NCBI GenBank assembly: GCA_037130425.1
Contig: JBAXTB010000001.1
Coordinates: 1-64,000 of the forward strand
DNA length: 64,000 nt
Source: M3007 sp037130425
GTDB lineage: Bacteria; Bacteroidota; Bacteroidia; Chitinophagales; Saprospiraceae
Direction of reading: 5' to 3'
Shown one piece after another: positions 49,078 to 58,715 of this stretch. The notes below the pieces were generated by a model, which worked only from the letters and a program-made list of their open reading frames with translations, had not been told where the DNA came from and ran no database searches. Each line of letters starts with the position of its first letter. Position 1 is the first letter of the stretch. The position numbers were made by a program, and so were the translations under genes.

Positions 49078-50565
49078 TTAAGACTTATAGTTAATTGTTG
49101 CTTCAACAGCTTTTTTCCAACCATGATATAAAACGTCAGTGATAATCCTATCGTTTTCAGGGATGAATGATTTTCCTTTTTTCCCAACTTCAGAACAAGC
49201 TTGAATTGAACTCCAAACACCAGCTGAAAGTCCTGCAAGTAAAGCCGCCCCTAATGCCGTTGTTTCAGTATATCTTGCACGAATTACTTCAACTTGAAGC
49301 AAATCACATTGAAATTGCATTAGTAAATTATTAGAAGAAGCTCCTCCATCAACAAATAAAATAGAAATGTCCATATTGGCATCTTCTTGCATCACTTTGA
49401 AGATATCAGTTGTTTGATAAGCAATAGATTCTAGGGCTGCACGTACAATATGAGCTCTATTAGTTCCTCGAGTTAAACCGAAAAAGGCCCCTCGTGCTTC
49501 TGAATTCCAATGTGGCGCTCCTAAGCCAACAAATGCTGGCACAAAATATACTCCGTTGGAATTTATAACTTGTGAAGCAATTCCTTCAGTTTCTGAAACA
49601 TGAGAAATTAAACCCAATCCGTCACGTAACCATTGTATTGCAGAGCCAGCAACAAAAACACTTCCTTCAAGAGCATAACAAACTTTTCCACCGATCTTCC
49701 ATGCAATAGTTGTGATTAATCCATTATTCGAATTAACTGGAATTCCTCCAGTATTCATTAACATAAAGCAACCTGTACCATACGTATTTTTTGCCATTGT
49801 AGAATGAATACATCCTTGACCAAACAACGCAGCTTGCTGATCACCTGCAATTCCATTTATTGAAATTCCTTCATCTAAAAAACCGGAAACAGTTGTCCCA
49901 AAATAGGTAGAACTTTCTTTTACTTCAGGTAAAATTGAAGATGGAATATTGAACCAGTTTAATAATTCAGTATCCCAACACAAATCATATATATTAAATA
50001 ATAATGTTCTCGAAGCATTACTGTAATCAGTTGCATGAACTTTACCTCCTGTTAAATTCCAAAGCAACCATGTATCGATCGTTCCAAAAGCCAATTCACC
50101 TGATTCTGCTTTAGTTCGAATTCCTTCAATATTTTCTAAAATCCATGCAATTTTACTCGCAGAAAAATAAGCATCCAATTCCAATCCGGTTTTACTACGA
50201 ATTGATTCTTTTAATCCAAGATTTTGCAAACGATCACAAATAGATAAAGATTGGCGACTTTGCCATACAATAGCTGGATAAACAGCCTTTCCAGAATTCC
50301 TATCCCACAAAATAGTTGTTTCTCGTTGATTGGTTATTCCTAAAGTGAAAATATCATTTCCTTTTAATCCCAATTGATTTAAAACCAAATTATATGTTTC
50401 CTTAACACCTTCAAGTATTTCATCTGGATCATGTTCCACCCAACCAGGGTGAGGAAAATACTGAGTAAATTCCTTTTGAGCTGAAGCTAATACATTTCCA
50501 ATTTCATCAAAGAGAATGCAACGTGTCGAAGTAGTCCCTTGGTCGATTGATAATATTTTTTTCAT
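49078..50565 (-). CDS. glpK: Glycerol kinase
   Basis: 495 residues of the FGGY kinase family. It phosphorylates glycerol to glycerol-3-phosphate with ATP. Visible features are the N-terminal phosphate loop SIDQGTTSTRCILFDE, GWVEHDPDEI, the TNQRETTILWDR substrate segment, DYSNASRTLLFNIYDL, GIAGDQQAALFGQGC and the C-terminal VDGGASSNNLLMQFQCDLLQVEV. Length is normal. No glpF or glpD is next to it. It reads toward the GWxTD operon on the same strand, with about 69 bp between its stop and the GWxTD start. Confidence 0.97.
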   Translation of the reverse strand: MKKILSIDQGTTSTRCILFDEIGNVLASAQKEFTQYFPHPGWVEHDPDEILEGVKETYNLVLNQLGLKGNDIFTLGITNQRETTILWDRNSGKAVYPAIVWQSRQSLSICDRLQNLGLKESIRSKTGLELDAYFSASKIAWILENIEGIRTKAESGELAFGTIDTWLLWNLTGGKVHATDYSNASRTLLFNIYDLCWDTELLNWFNIPSSILPEVKESSTYFGTTVSGFLDEGISINGIAGDQQAALFGQGCIHSTMAKNTYGTGCFMLMNTGGIPVNSNNGLITTIAWKIGGKVCYALEGSVFVAGSAIQWLRDGLGLISHVSETEGIASQVINSNGVYFVPAFVGLGAPHWNSEARGAFFGLTRGTNRAHIVRAALESIAYQTTDIFKVMQEDANMDISILFVDGGASSNNLLMQFQCDLLQVEVIRARYTETTALGAALLAGLSAGVWSSIQACSEVGKKGKSFIPENDRIITDVLYHGWKKAVEATINYKS

Positions 50566-50978
50566 TTACCGATTTTCAATTAACCTGTTCAAAACATACT
50601 TATAAATGAGAATTCATTTGCTATTAAATTAAATGAGTTCCATGTATGAATAAATAATAGTAAAGTTACTATTTGAGAAGCTAACTATTCAATGACACAT
50701 ATTAATTAAGCTAATTTTTAAAATGTAAAACTAACTAAGTAAAATTATAAATCAATTTTACTTAGAATTGATAACATCCTTAATGGTGAAATAAATAATG
50801 CATTATTTAACATTCCAAAAAATAATTTAATGAATTATTAAACAACAAATTTTAAGACGAAAATATCTTCAACAAAATTTCCATTCAAGCATTCTTTTTT
50901 CTGCATAAATAAAATTCAGTTGAATATAAATTAGATCATTGAGTATAAAATATAACGACCATTCTAAATATTGATTTT
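50566..50978. other. AT-rich intergenic region without a gene
   Basis: This 413-bp spacer lies upstream of glpK and downstream of the thioredoxin-like gene. I see no ORF with coding character, no strong hairpin and no repeat. It also marks where the very AT-rich block to the right begins. Confidence 0.5.
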
Positions 50979-52382
50979 CTATTTGTTAAACTTTTCATAA
51001 TTCTTCAAAAAATCTTCAATCTTTTCAACGTCAATTCTTTTTGCTATAATTTTCTTATTTCTATCCAACACATATAAAACTGGAGTTGAATAAATATCAT
51101 AGTATTTTCGAAACTGAGCAGTTCCTAAAAGATCAGCAGCATTAATCCAATTTAGCTCTTTCTCCTTGATATATTTAAACCATTCCGATGTATCAGCTTC
51201 AATATAAACACCTAATACTTCTAAGTCAAATTCCTTTTTATATGTAATATAAAAATCTCTCAGTTTAGGAGTAACTTTTTGACAATGTCCGCAACTTGGG
51301 TCCCAAAAATAAACAAGAGTATATTTCTTTTTTATATCATTTAAAGCAATTGGATGAAAGTCACTTTTTAAAAGATGCATATTATTAGCAGTTACACCAA
51401 TTAAACAAGGCTCTAACGCAGATACTCTTTCTTTAATTTTACCTAATTGTTCATCTTCAACCCAATAAGCCTTACCATTCATATAGTAGTTTTTTGCCAT
51501 ATAGACAAAAACAGCATCCATTCCCATAATTTCGGATTTCTCATAAGTATTTGTAATCCAATATACAAGGAACTTAAATGTTTCACTTTTCTCGTCAGTT
51601 AGATTAATCACTCGTTTCGCTGCTTGATTAATAGAATCTGGAATTTGAGGGGTTAATTTTTCAAAATACTGTTTAATTTTATTACCAAATACAGGAGATC
51701 TTAATAATCTATCATCCTTTAGATCAAACTTATCAAAATAATGAGCTTTGTAATATCTATAAGCAAATGTTGAATCTTTTCGTCCATTACTTAAGATTGG
51801 TGTTTCTGGAATTTCCGGCTCCCAACTTGCATTAAATATTTTAGAAAGCAACATTTCGGGATGATTCGAGATAAATATATTCTTGTAGTCTTTAACTGAT
51901 CTATCTATACTATTTTGTTCATCTCGAATCAATTTTAATTTACCCTCATCCCCCTTAGACATATCAAATTCTTTTTTCAATCGTTCCATTTCTTTACCTC
52001 GAACTGATATCCAATTTAAATATTCATAAAAAGCTTCATTATCCTTCGAGCCTTTTACTTTCATATTTGAAATCAAATCCAAAGTATCAGTATCCATACT
52101 AAATCTTTGCTCTTTATCAACAATTATTTCAAAATATTTGCGGCTTGGCAGTACCGCCAAGTATACACCTCCAGGTAGGTTCTCATCCCCTTTGAAAGTC
52201 AATTTTCCATTTTCATCAGCTAATGAAGAATCTCTTATATATTGTTTATCCCCAAAATAATAAGCTAATTGAATGTTTTGATTCTTAATCCCTTTAATAG
52301 TTAATTTGATTTCATAATTTCCAGCAATCAGAAAAGTTCTAGAAATAAATATAAGGACAAGAAGGAGCAAACTCTTTTTCAT
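50979..52382 (-). CDS. TlpA-like thioredoxin-fold protein with DUF4369/DUF5106-type N-terminus
   Basis: 467 residues with a signal peptide (MKKSLLLLVLIFISRTFLIAGN). The N-terminal 100 residues (IKLTIKGIKNQNIQLAYYFGDK, GGVYLAVLPSRKYFEIIVD) resemble DUF4369. A helical middle section is of the DUF5106 type. The C-terminal thioredoxin domain has VYFWDPSCGHCQKVTPKLRDFY with a CGHC redox pair and a cis-proline region STPVLYVLD. It is probably periplasmic and handles thiol-disulfide exchange. It is divergent from the AddB-like gene, with a 192-bp shared gap. It is more AT-rich than glpK beside it. Confidence 0.88.
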   Translation of the reverse strand: MKKSLLLLVLIFISRTFLIAGNYEIKLTIKGIKNQNIQLAYYFGDKQYIRDSSLADENGKLTFKGDENLPGGVYLAVLPSRKYFEIIVDKEQRFSMDTDTLDLISNMKVKGSKDNEAFYEYLNWISVRGKEMERLKKEFDMSKGDEGKLKLIRDEQNSIDRSVKDYKNIFISNHPEMLLSKIFNASWEPEIPETPILSNGRKDSTFAYRYYKAHYFDKFDLKDDRLLRSPVFGNKIKQYFEKLTPQIPDSINQAAKRVINLTDEKSETFKFLVYWITNTYEKSEIMGMDAVFVYMAKNYYMNGKAYWVEDEQLGKIKERVSALEPCLIGVTANNMHLLKSDFHPIALNDIKKKYTLVYFWDPSCGHCQKVTPKLRDFYITYKKEFDLEVLGVYIEADTSEWFKYIKEKELNWINAADLLGTAQFRKYYDIYSTPVLYVLDRNKKIIAKRIDVEKIEDFLKNYEKFNK

Positions 52383-52574
52383 ATTTTAATTATTGTACAA
52401 AAAACACAACAAATATTATGCATTTTTTTAATACATTTACATTGATATCTATATTTAAAATGCAAATCTCTAATAATCAAGAATAAAACATATTATTTTT
52501 CTTTCAAAAAGATTTATCCATCTATAAATTAAAACTTCTGATAAAATATATAATCAAACTAAGTAATTTGCAGA

Positions 52575-55421
52575 ATGAATCAAAGTTTTGTAAAAGATGT
52601 CGCAACTTTATATTTGAAACTTTCTAAACAAGGAAAAACAACTTGTTTAGTTTTCCCCAATAAACGATCAAAAATTTTCTTTCGAAAAGAACTGTCAATC
52701 TTAAATCCAGAAGTTCAATGGTTTCCTCAACATTATTCTAGTGAAGAATTTGTTAAATTACTTACAGGGCTAAAGTTTATCGACTCCATTTCAATAATTT
52801 TTGAATTTTATATAGTATACCGACAATGTGAAGGTGAAAATGCAGAATCTTTTGAATCATTTAGCGTTTGGGCCCCACAATTAATACATGATTTCCAAGA
52901 AATTGATTTGTATTGTGTTGACTCCAAACAATTATTTAGTACAATTGACGATGCATATGCTTTGAAAAATTGGTCTCCGGATGGAATTATAATAACTGAA
53001 AATCAAAAACAATACTTAAAATTTTGGTCGCGAATTGGAGTTTGGTATAATTTATTTAATAACCATTTATATGACAAAGGAATAGCTACTACTGCTATGG
53101 CTTATCGCAATCTTTCTGAAGAAATTGCAACTCAAATTAAACAGTTTAATTACGATAAAATAATATTTGCTGGATTTAATGCATTGAATAAATCAGAACA
53201 AAATATTATTTCTTATCTAAACAAAATTGGTATTGCTGAGATTATTTGGGACGCTGATTCACACTATATAAATAATGAAATAAATGAAGCTGGACATTTT
53301 ATTCGACAATACTTAAACTATTGGCCAGTAGAACAAATATATGGTAGCAAACCATTTATTGAAAATTCAATAAAAAATATCCATATCTTAGGAGTTGCTA
53401 AAAACATTGGTCAATCATTAGTAGCAGGTAGTATATTAGATAATTTGGGTAAAGAAGATAAAGAATTAACAAATACTTCTTTGGTGTTATGTGACGAGCA
53501 ATTATTATTGCCGATGCTAGATTTCCTACCAGAAAATATTGAAAATGTAAATATTACAATGGGTTTTCCAATGCATCTTCTACCTGTAAGTAATTTATTC
53601 TTACTGATTTTCGAAATGCATAATAAAGCTCGAATAAACTCATATGATAGCTCTAAAGAACCTTCATTTTATTATAGGGATTTATTACGTATTCTCCGAA
53701 ATCCCATAATTGCTGCAACAATTGATAATAATAAATTACAACCGTTAATTGACTATATTGTTAAAGGTAAAAATATATTTATTAAACATTCAACTTTACT
53801 AAATAATACATTTAATAATATAGAAATTCTAAGCAAATTAGATTTCTTATTTCAATCATGGGATAATGAAATAAATAATTCATTATCAACTTTAAAAAAA
53901 TTAGTGGAATACTTATATAATAGTATAAATTCAAGACAGATGGCTGATGTTGGATTAGATATGGAGGCTCTATTTACCATTAATTCCATTATTAAACAAA
54001 TAGAGAATCTTAAAGATACTTTTAGTGGCTTTAATAAAGTAAGGACTTTACAAAAAATATTTACACAGCTGATTAAGAGTCAAACATTTCCATTTTATGG
54101 AGAACAATTAAATGGATTACAAATAATGGGACTTCTAGAAACAAGAAATCTGGATTTCAAAAATTTAATACTCTTATCAGTAAATGAAGGTGTTATACCA
54201 GCATCAAAAATGCATCGTTCATTTATTCCAAATGATATTGCTAAATATTTTGGATTACCAACATATAAAGAAAGAGATGCAATCTATGCATACCATTTTT
54301 ATCGTATGATACAACGTGCTGAAAATATATGGTTTGTATATAATACAGAAACTGATGAATTCGGAAAAGGAGAACAATCTAGATTTTTAACTCAATTAGA
54401 AAAAGAAATAAAAAGCGATAAAATAAAAATATCGAAAGAAATTTTTGTTCCTGAATTAGTATTTAATGAAGTGAATTCAATTGAGATAATAAAAACGAAT
54501 GAAATACTAGACAAAATTATTAATAAAATTAATGGAGAAAATGCCAACAACAACTTATCTCCAACAGCATTATCCATGTATCTAAATTGTACTTTATCTT
54601 ATTACTTTAAATATATAGGTAAAATAAAAATAGATGAATTAACGACCGATGAAATAGAATCTAATATTATGGGGACTATTATTCATAATGTATTACAATT
54701 TTTCTATCAACCTTTTGAAAATAAAATTATTACTTCTGAAGATATTATTAAAATGAAAAATAAAACAAAAAAAGAAGTTATAAATGCATTTAAAAATGAA
54801 GGTATTGATTTAAAAGATATTAAAAATGGAAATAATAATTTGATTTTTAATGGGGTAATAAAATTATTAAATAATTTCTTAGATTCTGAAATTTCTTATA
54901 TAAAGAAACTAAATGAACATAATAGCTATTTAAAAATTGAAAAAATTGAAAGTGTTCTAACGTACAAACTGAAATTTAAAACAAATGGAATTGAAAGAGA
55001 AGTGGGGTTTAGAGGAAGAGTTGATAGAATCGATAAAATTGATAATACTATTAGAATTATCGATTACAAAACAGGTTTTATTACAAAATCTGATGTAAAG
55101 ATAGATGATCAAAAAGAAATCCTTACAAATCCCAATAAATCTAAGGCACTTCAACTTTTACAATATACTTTGATGGCTCCAATTGAATATGATAATTTTA
55201 AAATTATCCCTGGAATTATTAGTCTTAGAAAACCCCAAGCAGGTATGATGGCATTAAACTTAAACAACAAAGAAGGATTAAATAATGAAGATAGATTAGA
55301 AACAAAAAATATATTTACTCAAATTATAAAGGAATTGTTAGATTCAAATATAAATTTCAAACAAGTTGAAGACTATACAAGGTGTATTTTCTGTGACTTC
55401 AAATCAATATGCAAAAGGTAG
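52575..55421 (+). CDS. PD-(D/E)XK nuclease family protein, AddB-like
   Basis: 948 residues. The N-terminal strand TTCLVFPNKRSKIFFRKEL and the central LLETRNLDFKNLILLSVNEG resemble the inactivated helicase part of AddB-type proteins, without a Walker A motif. The C-terminal nuclease has GFRGRVDRID and IRIIDYKTG, giving the D...(D/E)xK site. Cysteines at SMYLNC and at CIFCDFKSIC would ligate a 4Fe-4S cluster as in AddB. It would act with a UvrD-type AddA partner in double-strand-break repair, but no such gene is adjacent here. G+C is about 20-30 percent in lines I counted, far below the left of the window. Confidence 0.88.
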   Translation: MNQSFVKDVATLYLKLSKQGKTTCLVFPNKRSKIFFRKELSILNPEVQWFPQHYSSEEFVKLLTGLKFIDSISIIFEFYIVYRQCEGENAESFESFSVWAPQLIHDFQEIDLYCVDSKQLFSTIDDAYALKNWSPDGIIITENQKQYLKFWSRIGVWYNLFNNHLYDKGIATTAMAYRNLSEEIATQIKQFNYDKIIFAGFNALNKSEQNIISYLNKIGIAEIIWDADSHYINNEINEAGHFIRQYLNYWPVEQIYGSKPFIENSIKNIHILGVAKNIGQSLVAGSILDNLGKEDKELTNTSLVLCDEQLLLPMLDFLPENIENVNITMGFPMHLLPVSNLFLLIFEMHNKARINSYDSSKEPSFYYRDLLRILRNPIIAATIDNNKLQPLIDYIVKGKNIFIKHSTLLNNTFNNIEILSKLDFLFQSWDNEINNSLSTLKKLVEYLYNSINSRQMADVGLDMEALFTINSIIKQIENLKDTFSGFNKVRTLQKIFTQLIKSQTFPFYGEQLNGLQIMGLLETRNLDFKNLILLSVNEGVIPASKMHRSFIPNDIAKYFGLPTYKERDAIYAYHFYRMIQRAENIWFVYNTETDEFGKGEQSRFLTQLEKEIKSDKIKISKEIFVPELVFNEVNSIEIIKTNEILDKIINKINGENANNNLSPTALSMYLNCTLSYYFKYIGKIKIDELTTDEIESNIMGTIIHNVLQFFYQPFENKIITSEDIIKMKNKTKKEVINAFKNEGIDLKDIKNGNNNLIFNGVIKLLNNFLDSEISYIKKLNEHNSYLKIEKIESVLTYKLKFKTNGIEREVGFRGRVDRIDKIDNTIRIIDYKTGFITKSDVKIDDQKEILTNPNKSKALQLLQYTLMAPIEYDNFKIIPGIISLRKPQAGMMALNLNNKEGLNNEDRLETKNIFTQIIKELLDSNINFKQVEDYTRCIFCDFKSICKR

Positions 55422-55469
55422 CTTTTACTTCTTTTACTTTTCCCTAAATTTATCATATAATTCCAAGTA

Positions 55470-58400
55470 ATGAGACAATCCATTTTCAAATTCATAATCA
55501 TAGTTTTTAGTATTCTCCATGGAAATACTTTATTAAGTCAACAATATTATTTTGCGAATTATTCAATTAATGATGGTCTATCTCATTCATGTATTAACTC
55601 AATAATACAAGGTAAAGATGGTTATTTATGGATTGGAACTAATATGGGAGTTTCTCGTTTTGATGGTCATGTATTCAAAAACTTTACAGTAAAAAATGGA
55701 TTATCAGATAATAAAGTGACTACTGTTTTAGAAATAAATAATGGAGAATTCTTATTTGGACATGAGAATGGACATTTAAGTTATTTTAAAGAAAATAAAT
55801 TTGAAAAAATTGTACTAGGAAAAGATACTCGTAGAATATTTTGTCTGAGTAAGGACAAAAACGGTTGTTTATGGATTGGGACTCAATCAAGTGGCGTTTT
55901 TAAAGTTAAACTAATCAATCTTATTGAAAATCTAAAAAATGCGAATTATGAACATTACGATGCAAAAAAAGGGCTATCAAGAGATGTAACTAGTGTTTTG
56001 TATGATTCTCAAGGAGAACTTTGGTTTGTAACAGATCTAGGCATAAAAAAATATAATTCAACAACATCAAGCTTTGACTTTTATGTTCCTAATGGAATTG
56101 ACTTTGTTCAATTCTCAGCTATAGCTGAAGATGAAAATAAAGATTTATGGTTCGGTACACCTTCTTCAGGAGCTTTTAAGTATTCTAGGAACATAAATCA
56201 ATTTACAAAATATAATTTAGAGAATGGAAAATTGGGATCTAATTTCGTTTCTGTATTGCAAAAAACTAAGAATGGTGGGATGTATATAGGTACATGGGGC
56301 GGAGGTGTTTCAGTAATTAAAAATGATAAAGTTGAGATTCTTCAAGAAAATAATGGATTAAGTGAAAACAAAATCCGTAGTATTTCTGAAGATCGGGAGG
56401 GAAATCTTTGGATAGGAACAAATCAAAATGGGCTTTCATGTTTTAGAGGACAAAATTTCAAAATATATAATCATGCTAATGATAAAACCAATAACCAAAT
56501 AGGAGCAATTTGCTCAGATGCTAATGGGAATATGTGGTTTGGTTCAACAAACTGCATTTATGTTCTTAATAAGAAAGATAATGAATTCAATAAATTTGAA
56601 ATACCCTCAGAAGAGGATGTAGAAGTAACAACACTATTGGAAGATAAGAGAGGATTAATTTGGGTTGGAACATGGGGAGCAGGTATTTTTATTATCCATC
56701 CCCAAAATATGTCAATAGAACATTTTCAAGGGAAAATTCCTAACAACGATCCGATAACTTTTAACGAATTATATGTTCATACGATATATCAAGCAAAAAA
56801 TGGAAATATTTGGATATCAATGTTAAGAGGATTGGCAGTATATGATTCAAAGAAAAACCAAATTCATACATATACTGTCAAAGATGGTTTAGCTGATAAT
56901 AGCACTACTGATATTCAAGAAGATAAAGATGGCTCAATTTGGATAGGTTCATCATCATCAGGATTGACACTATTTAAAAACAATAGATTTACTATTTTAA
57001 ACCCCAATGATATAAATATATATCCATCCATTTCAGCTTTAACATTAGATGAGAATAAAGATATCTGGATTGCAACGGAAGGAGGTGGGATTTATAAATA
57101 CTTCCAAAATAAATTTATAAATTTTAATGTAAATAACGGATTTATCTCAAATTATATAGGATCAATAGAAAGCGATTTATTTGGTAAAATCTGGTTTAGT
57201 ACCAATAAAGGTATTTGTTCATGGGATAAGGAAAATAAAACATTTTCGATAACAGATAAATATGATAAAATTGCTCGAATAGAAACAAAATCAAATTCAT
57301 CCTTTAGGGATTCCCAAAATCATTTATGGTTTGGGACTATAAATGGAGCAATAGAATTTACTCCAAATGATCTAAAAACAAATTCAATTGAATCTGTTAC
57401 TCAAATAACAACAGTTAAGTCTTTTCAAGATACTTTATTAAAAGATGGATTATCATTGAATTATAAAAAAAACTATTTAACATTCATGTTTAATGGAATT
57501 TGTTTTTCAGATCCAGAAAAGGTGAGATATAAATATCAATTAGAGGGTTTCGATCAAACTTGGCAAGAGAGTGAATTAAATTTTGCAACATACAATAATT
57601 TAGAACCAGGAAAATATATATTCCATGTAAAGTCATGTAACAATGATGGATTATGGAATTCTAAATCAGTTGATTTCTCATTTTATATTACTCCTCCTTT
57701 TTGGATGACTTGGTGGTTTTATACATCAATTTTAATGATTGTAATATTTTTAATAATATTTACAATTAAATACAGAGAAAAAAATTTGATACTTGAAAAA
57801 AAGAGACTAGAACTAATAGTTCATGAAAGGACCTCGGAAATATTTCTTCAAAAAAATGAAATAGAAAAACAAAGAGATGAATTAAGAATTAATAGCAATA
57901 TTATAGAACACAAGAACTTATCAATTACTGATAGTATAAGATATGCTAGAAGAATTCAACTAGCTACTTTGCCATATAATGATGTAATATTTAATGAATT
58001 ACCAGAGTCATTTATATTATACAAGCCTAAAGACATCGTAAGCGGTGATTTTTATGCATTTGCTAAAAAAGAAAACACAATATTAATTGCTGTTGCAGAT
58101 TGCACAGGACATGGAGTACCTGGTGCATTTATGAGTATGATCGGGACAAATTTGTTCAATCAAGTAATTAATGAAAAAAACATTTATCGTCCTTCTGAAA
58201 TTTTAAACCATTTAGATAAAGGTATTGAAAGAGCATTAAAACAAGAGGAAACAGATAATCATGATGGTATGGATATAATTATTTGTTCACTAAATTTTGA
58301 TACTAAATGTTTTGAAATGGCTGGAGCAAATAGACCTTTGTGGCTAATTCGAAAAAATAAATCAGAAAAGATAGTTAATGATGAAGATTATCTGCAAATA

Positions 58401-58715
58401 ATTCGACCAGATAAAAATCCAATTGGGGGATTTCATCAAAAAACAAAAGAAAATTTCACGAATCATTCCTTTAATTTTGAACCTGGTGATACAATCTATT
58501 TATTTACAGATGGATATGCTGATCAATTTGGAGGACCTAAAGGAAAAAAACTTTTATCTAAACGTTTAAGAGACTATTTGCTTGAAATAAAAAATCTACC
58601 TATAAAAGAGCAAGAAGTTTTGTTAGAAAACTATTTTGAGAAATGGAGAGGAGATCATGAACAAGTTGATGATGTTTTAATTATTGGAATTCGTTATCCT
58701 GAGAAATATCTATAA
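55470..58715 (+). CDS. Reg_prop sensor with SpoIIE-type protein phosphatase output
   Basis: 1081 residues. A signal peptide (to about LSQQYYFANY) is followed by about a dozen two-component-regulator-propeller repeats (patterns such as GYLWIGTNMGVSRFDG and GSIWIGSSSSGLTLFK), forming two periplasmic propellers. A Y_Y_Y domain ends in FYITPPFWMTWW, then comes one membrane helix (about residues 755-775) and a coiled coil. The cytoplasmic SpoIIE/PP2C phosphatase has KPKDIVSGDFYAF, ADCTGHGVPGAFMSMI, LFTDGYADQFGG and VDDVLIIGIR, with all expected metal-binding Asp residues. There is no histidine kinase. It probably dephosphorylates an anti-sigma-antagonist-type protein in response to an outside signal; no partner is adjacent. 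It overlaps the convergent ceramidase gene by 6 bp. Confidence 0.93.
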   Translation: MRQSIFKFIIIVFSILHGNTLLSQQYYFANYSINDGLSHSCINSIIQGKDGYLWIGTNMGVSRFDGHVFKNFTVKNGLSDNKVTTVLEINNGEFLFGHENGHLSYFKENKFEKIVLGKDTRRIFCLSKDKNGCLWIGTQSSGVFKVKLINLIENLKNANYEHYDAKKGLSRDVTSVLYDSQGELWFVTDLGIKKYNSTTSSFDFYVPNGIDFVQFSAIAEDENKDLWFGTPSSGAFKYSRNINQFTKYNLENGKLGSNFVSVLQKTKNGGMYIGTWGGGVSVIKNDKVEILQENNGLSENKIRSISEDREGNLWIGTNQNGLSCFRGQNFKIYNHANDKTNNQIGAICSDANGNMWFGSTNCIYVLNKKDNEFNKFEIPSEEDVEVTTLLEDKRGLIWVGTWGAGIFIIHPQNMSIEHFQGKIPNNDPITFNELYVHTIYQAKNGNIWISMLRGLAVYDSKKNQIHTYTVKDGLADNSTTDIQEDKDGSIWIGSSSSGLTLFKNNRFTILNPNDINIYPSISALTLDENKDIWIATEGGGIYKYFQNKFINFNVNNGFISNYIGSIESDLFGKIWFSTNKGICSWDKENKTFSITDKYDKIARIETKSNSSFRDSQNHLWFGTINGAIEFTPNDLKTNSIESVTQITTVKSFQDTLLKDGLSLNYKKNYLTFMFNGICFSDPEKVRYKYQLEGFDQTWQESELNFATYNNLEPGKYIFHVKSCNNDGLWNSKSVDFSFYITPPFWMTWWFYTSILMIVIFLIIFTIKYREKNLILEKKRLELIVHERTSEIFLQKNEIEKQRDELRINSNIIEHKNLSITDSIRYARRIQLATLPYNDVIFNELPESFILYKPKDIVSGDFYAFAKKENTILIAVADCTGHGVPGAFMSMIGTNLFNQVINEKNIYRPSEILNHLDKGIERALKQEETDNHDGMDIIICSLNFDTKCFEMAGANRPLWLIRKNKSEKIVNDEDYLQIIRPDKNPIGGFHQKTKENFTNHSFNFEPGDTIYLFTDGYADQFGGPKGKKLLSKRLRDYLLEIKNLPIKEQEVLLENYFEKWRGDHEQVDDVLIIGIRYPEKYL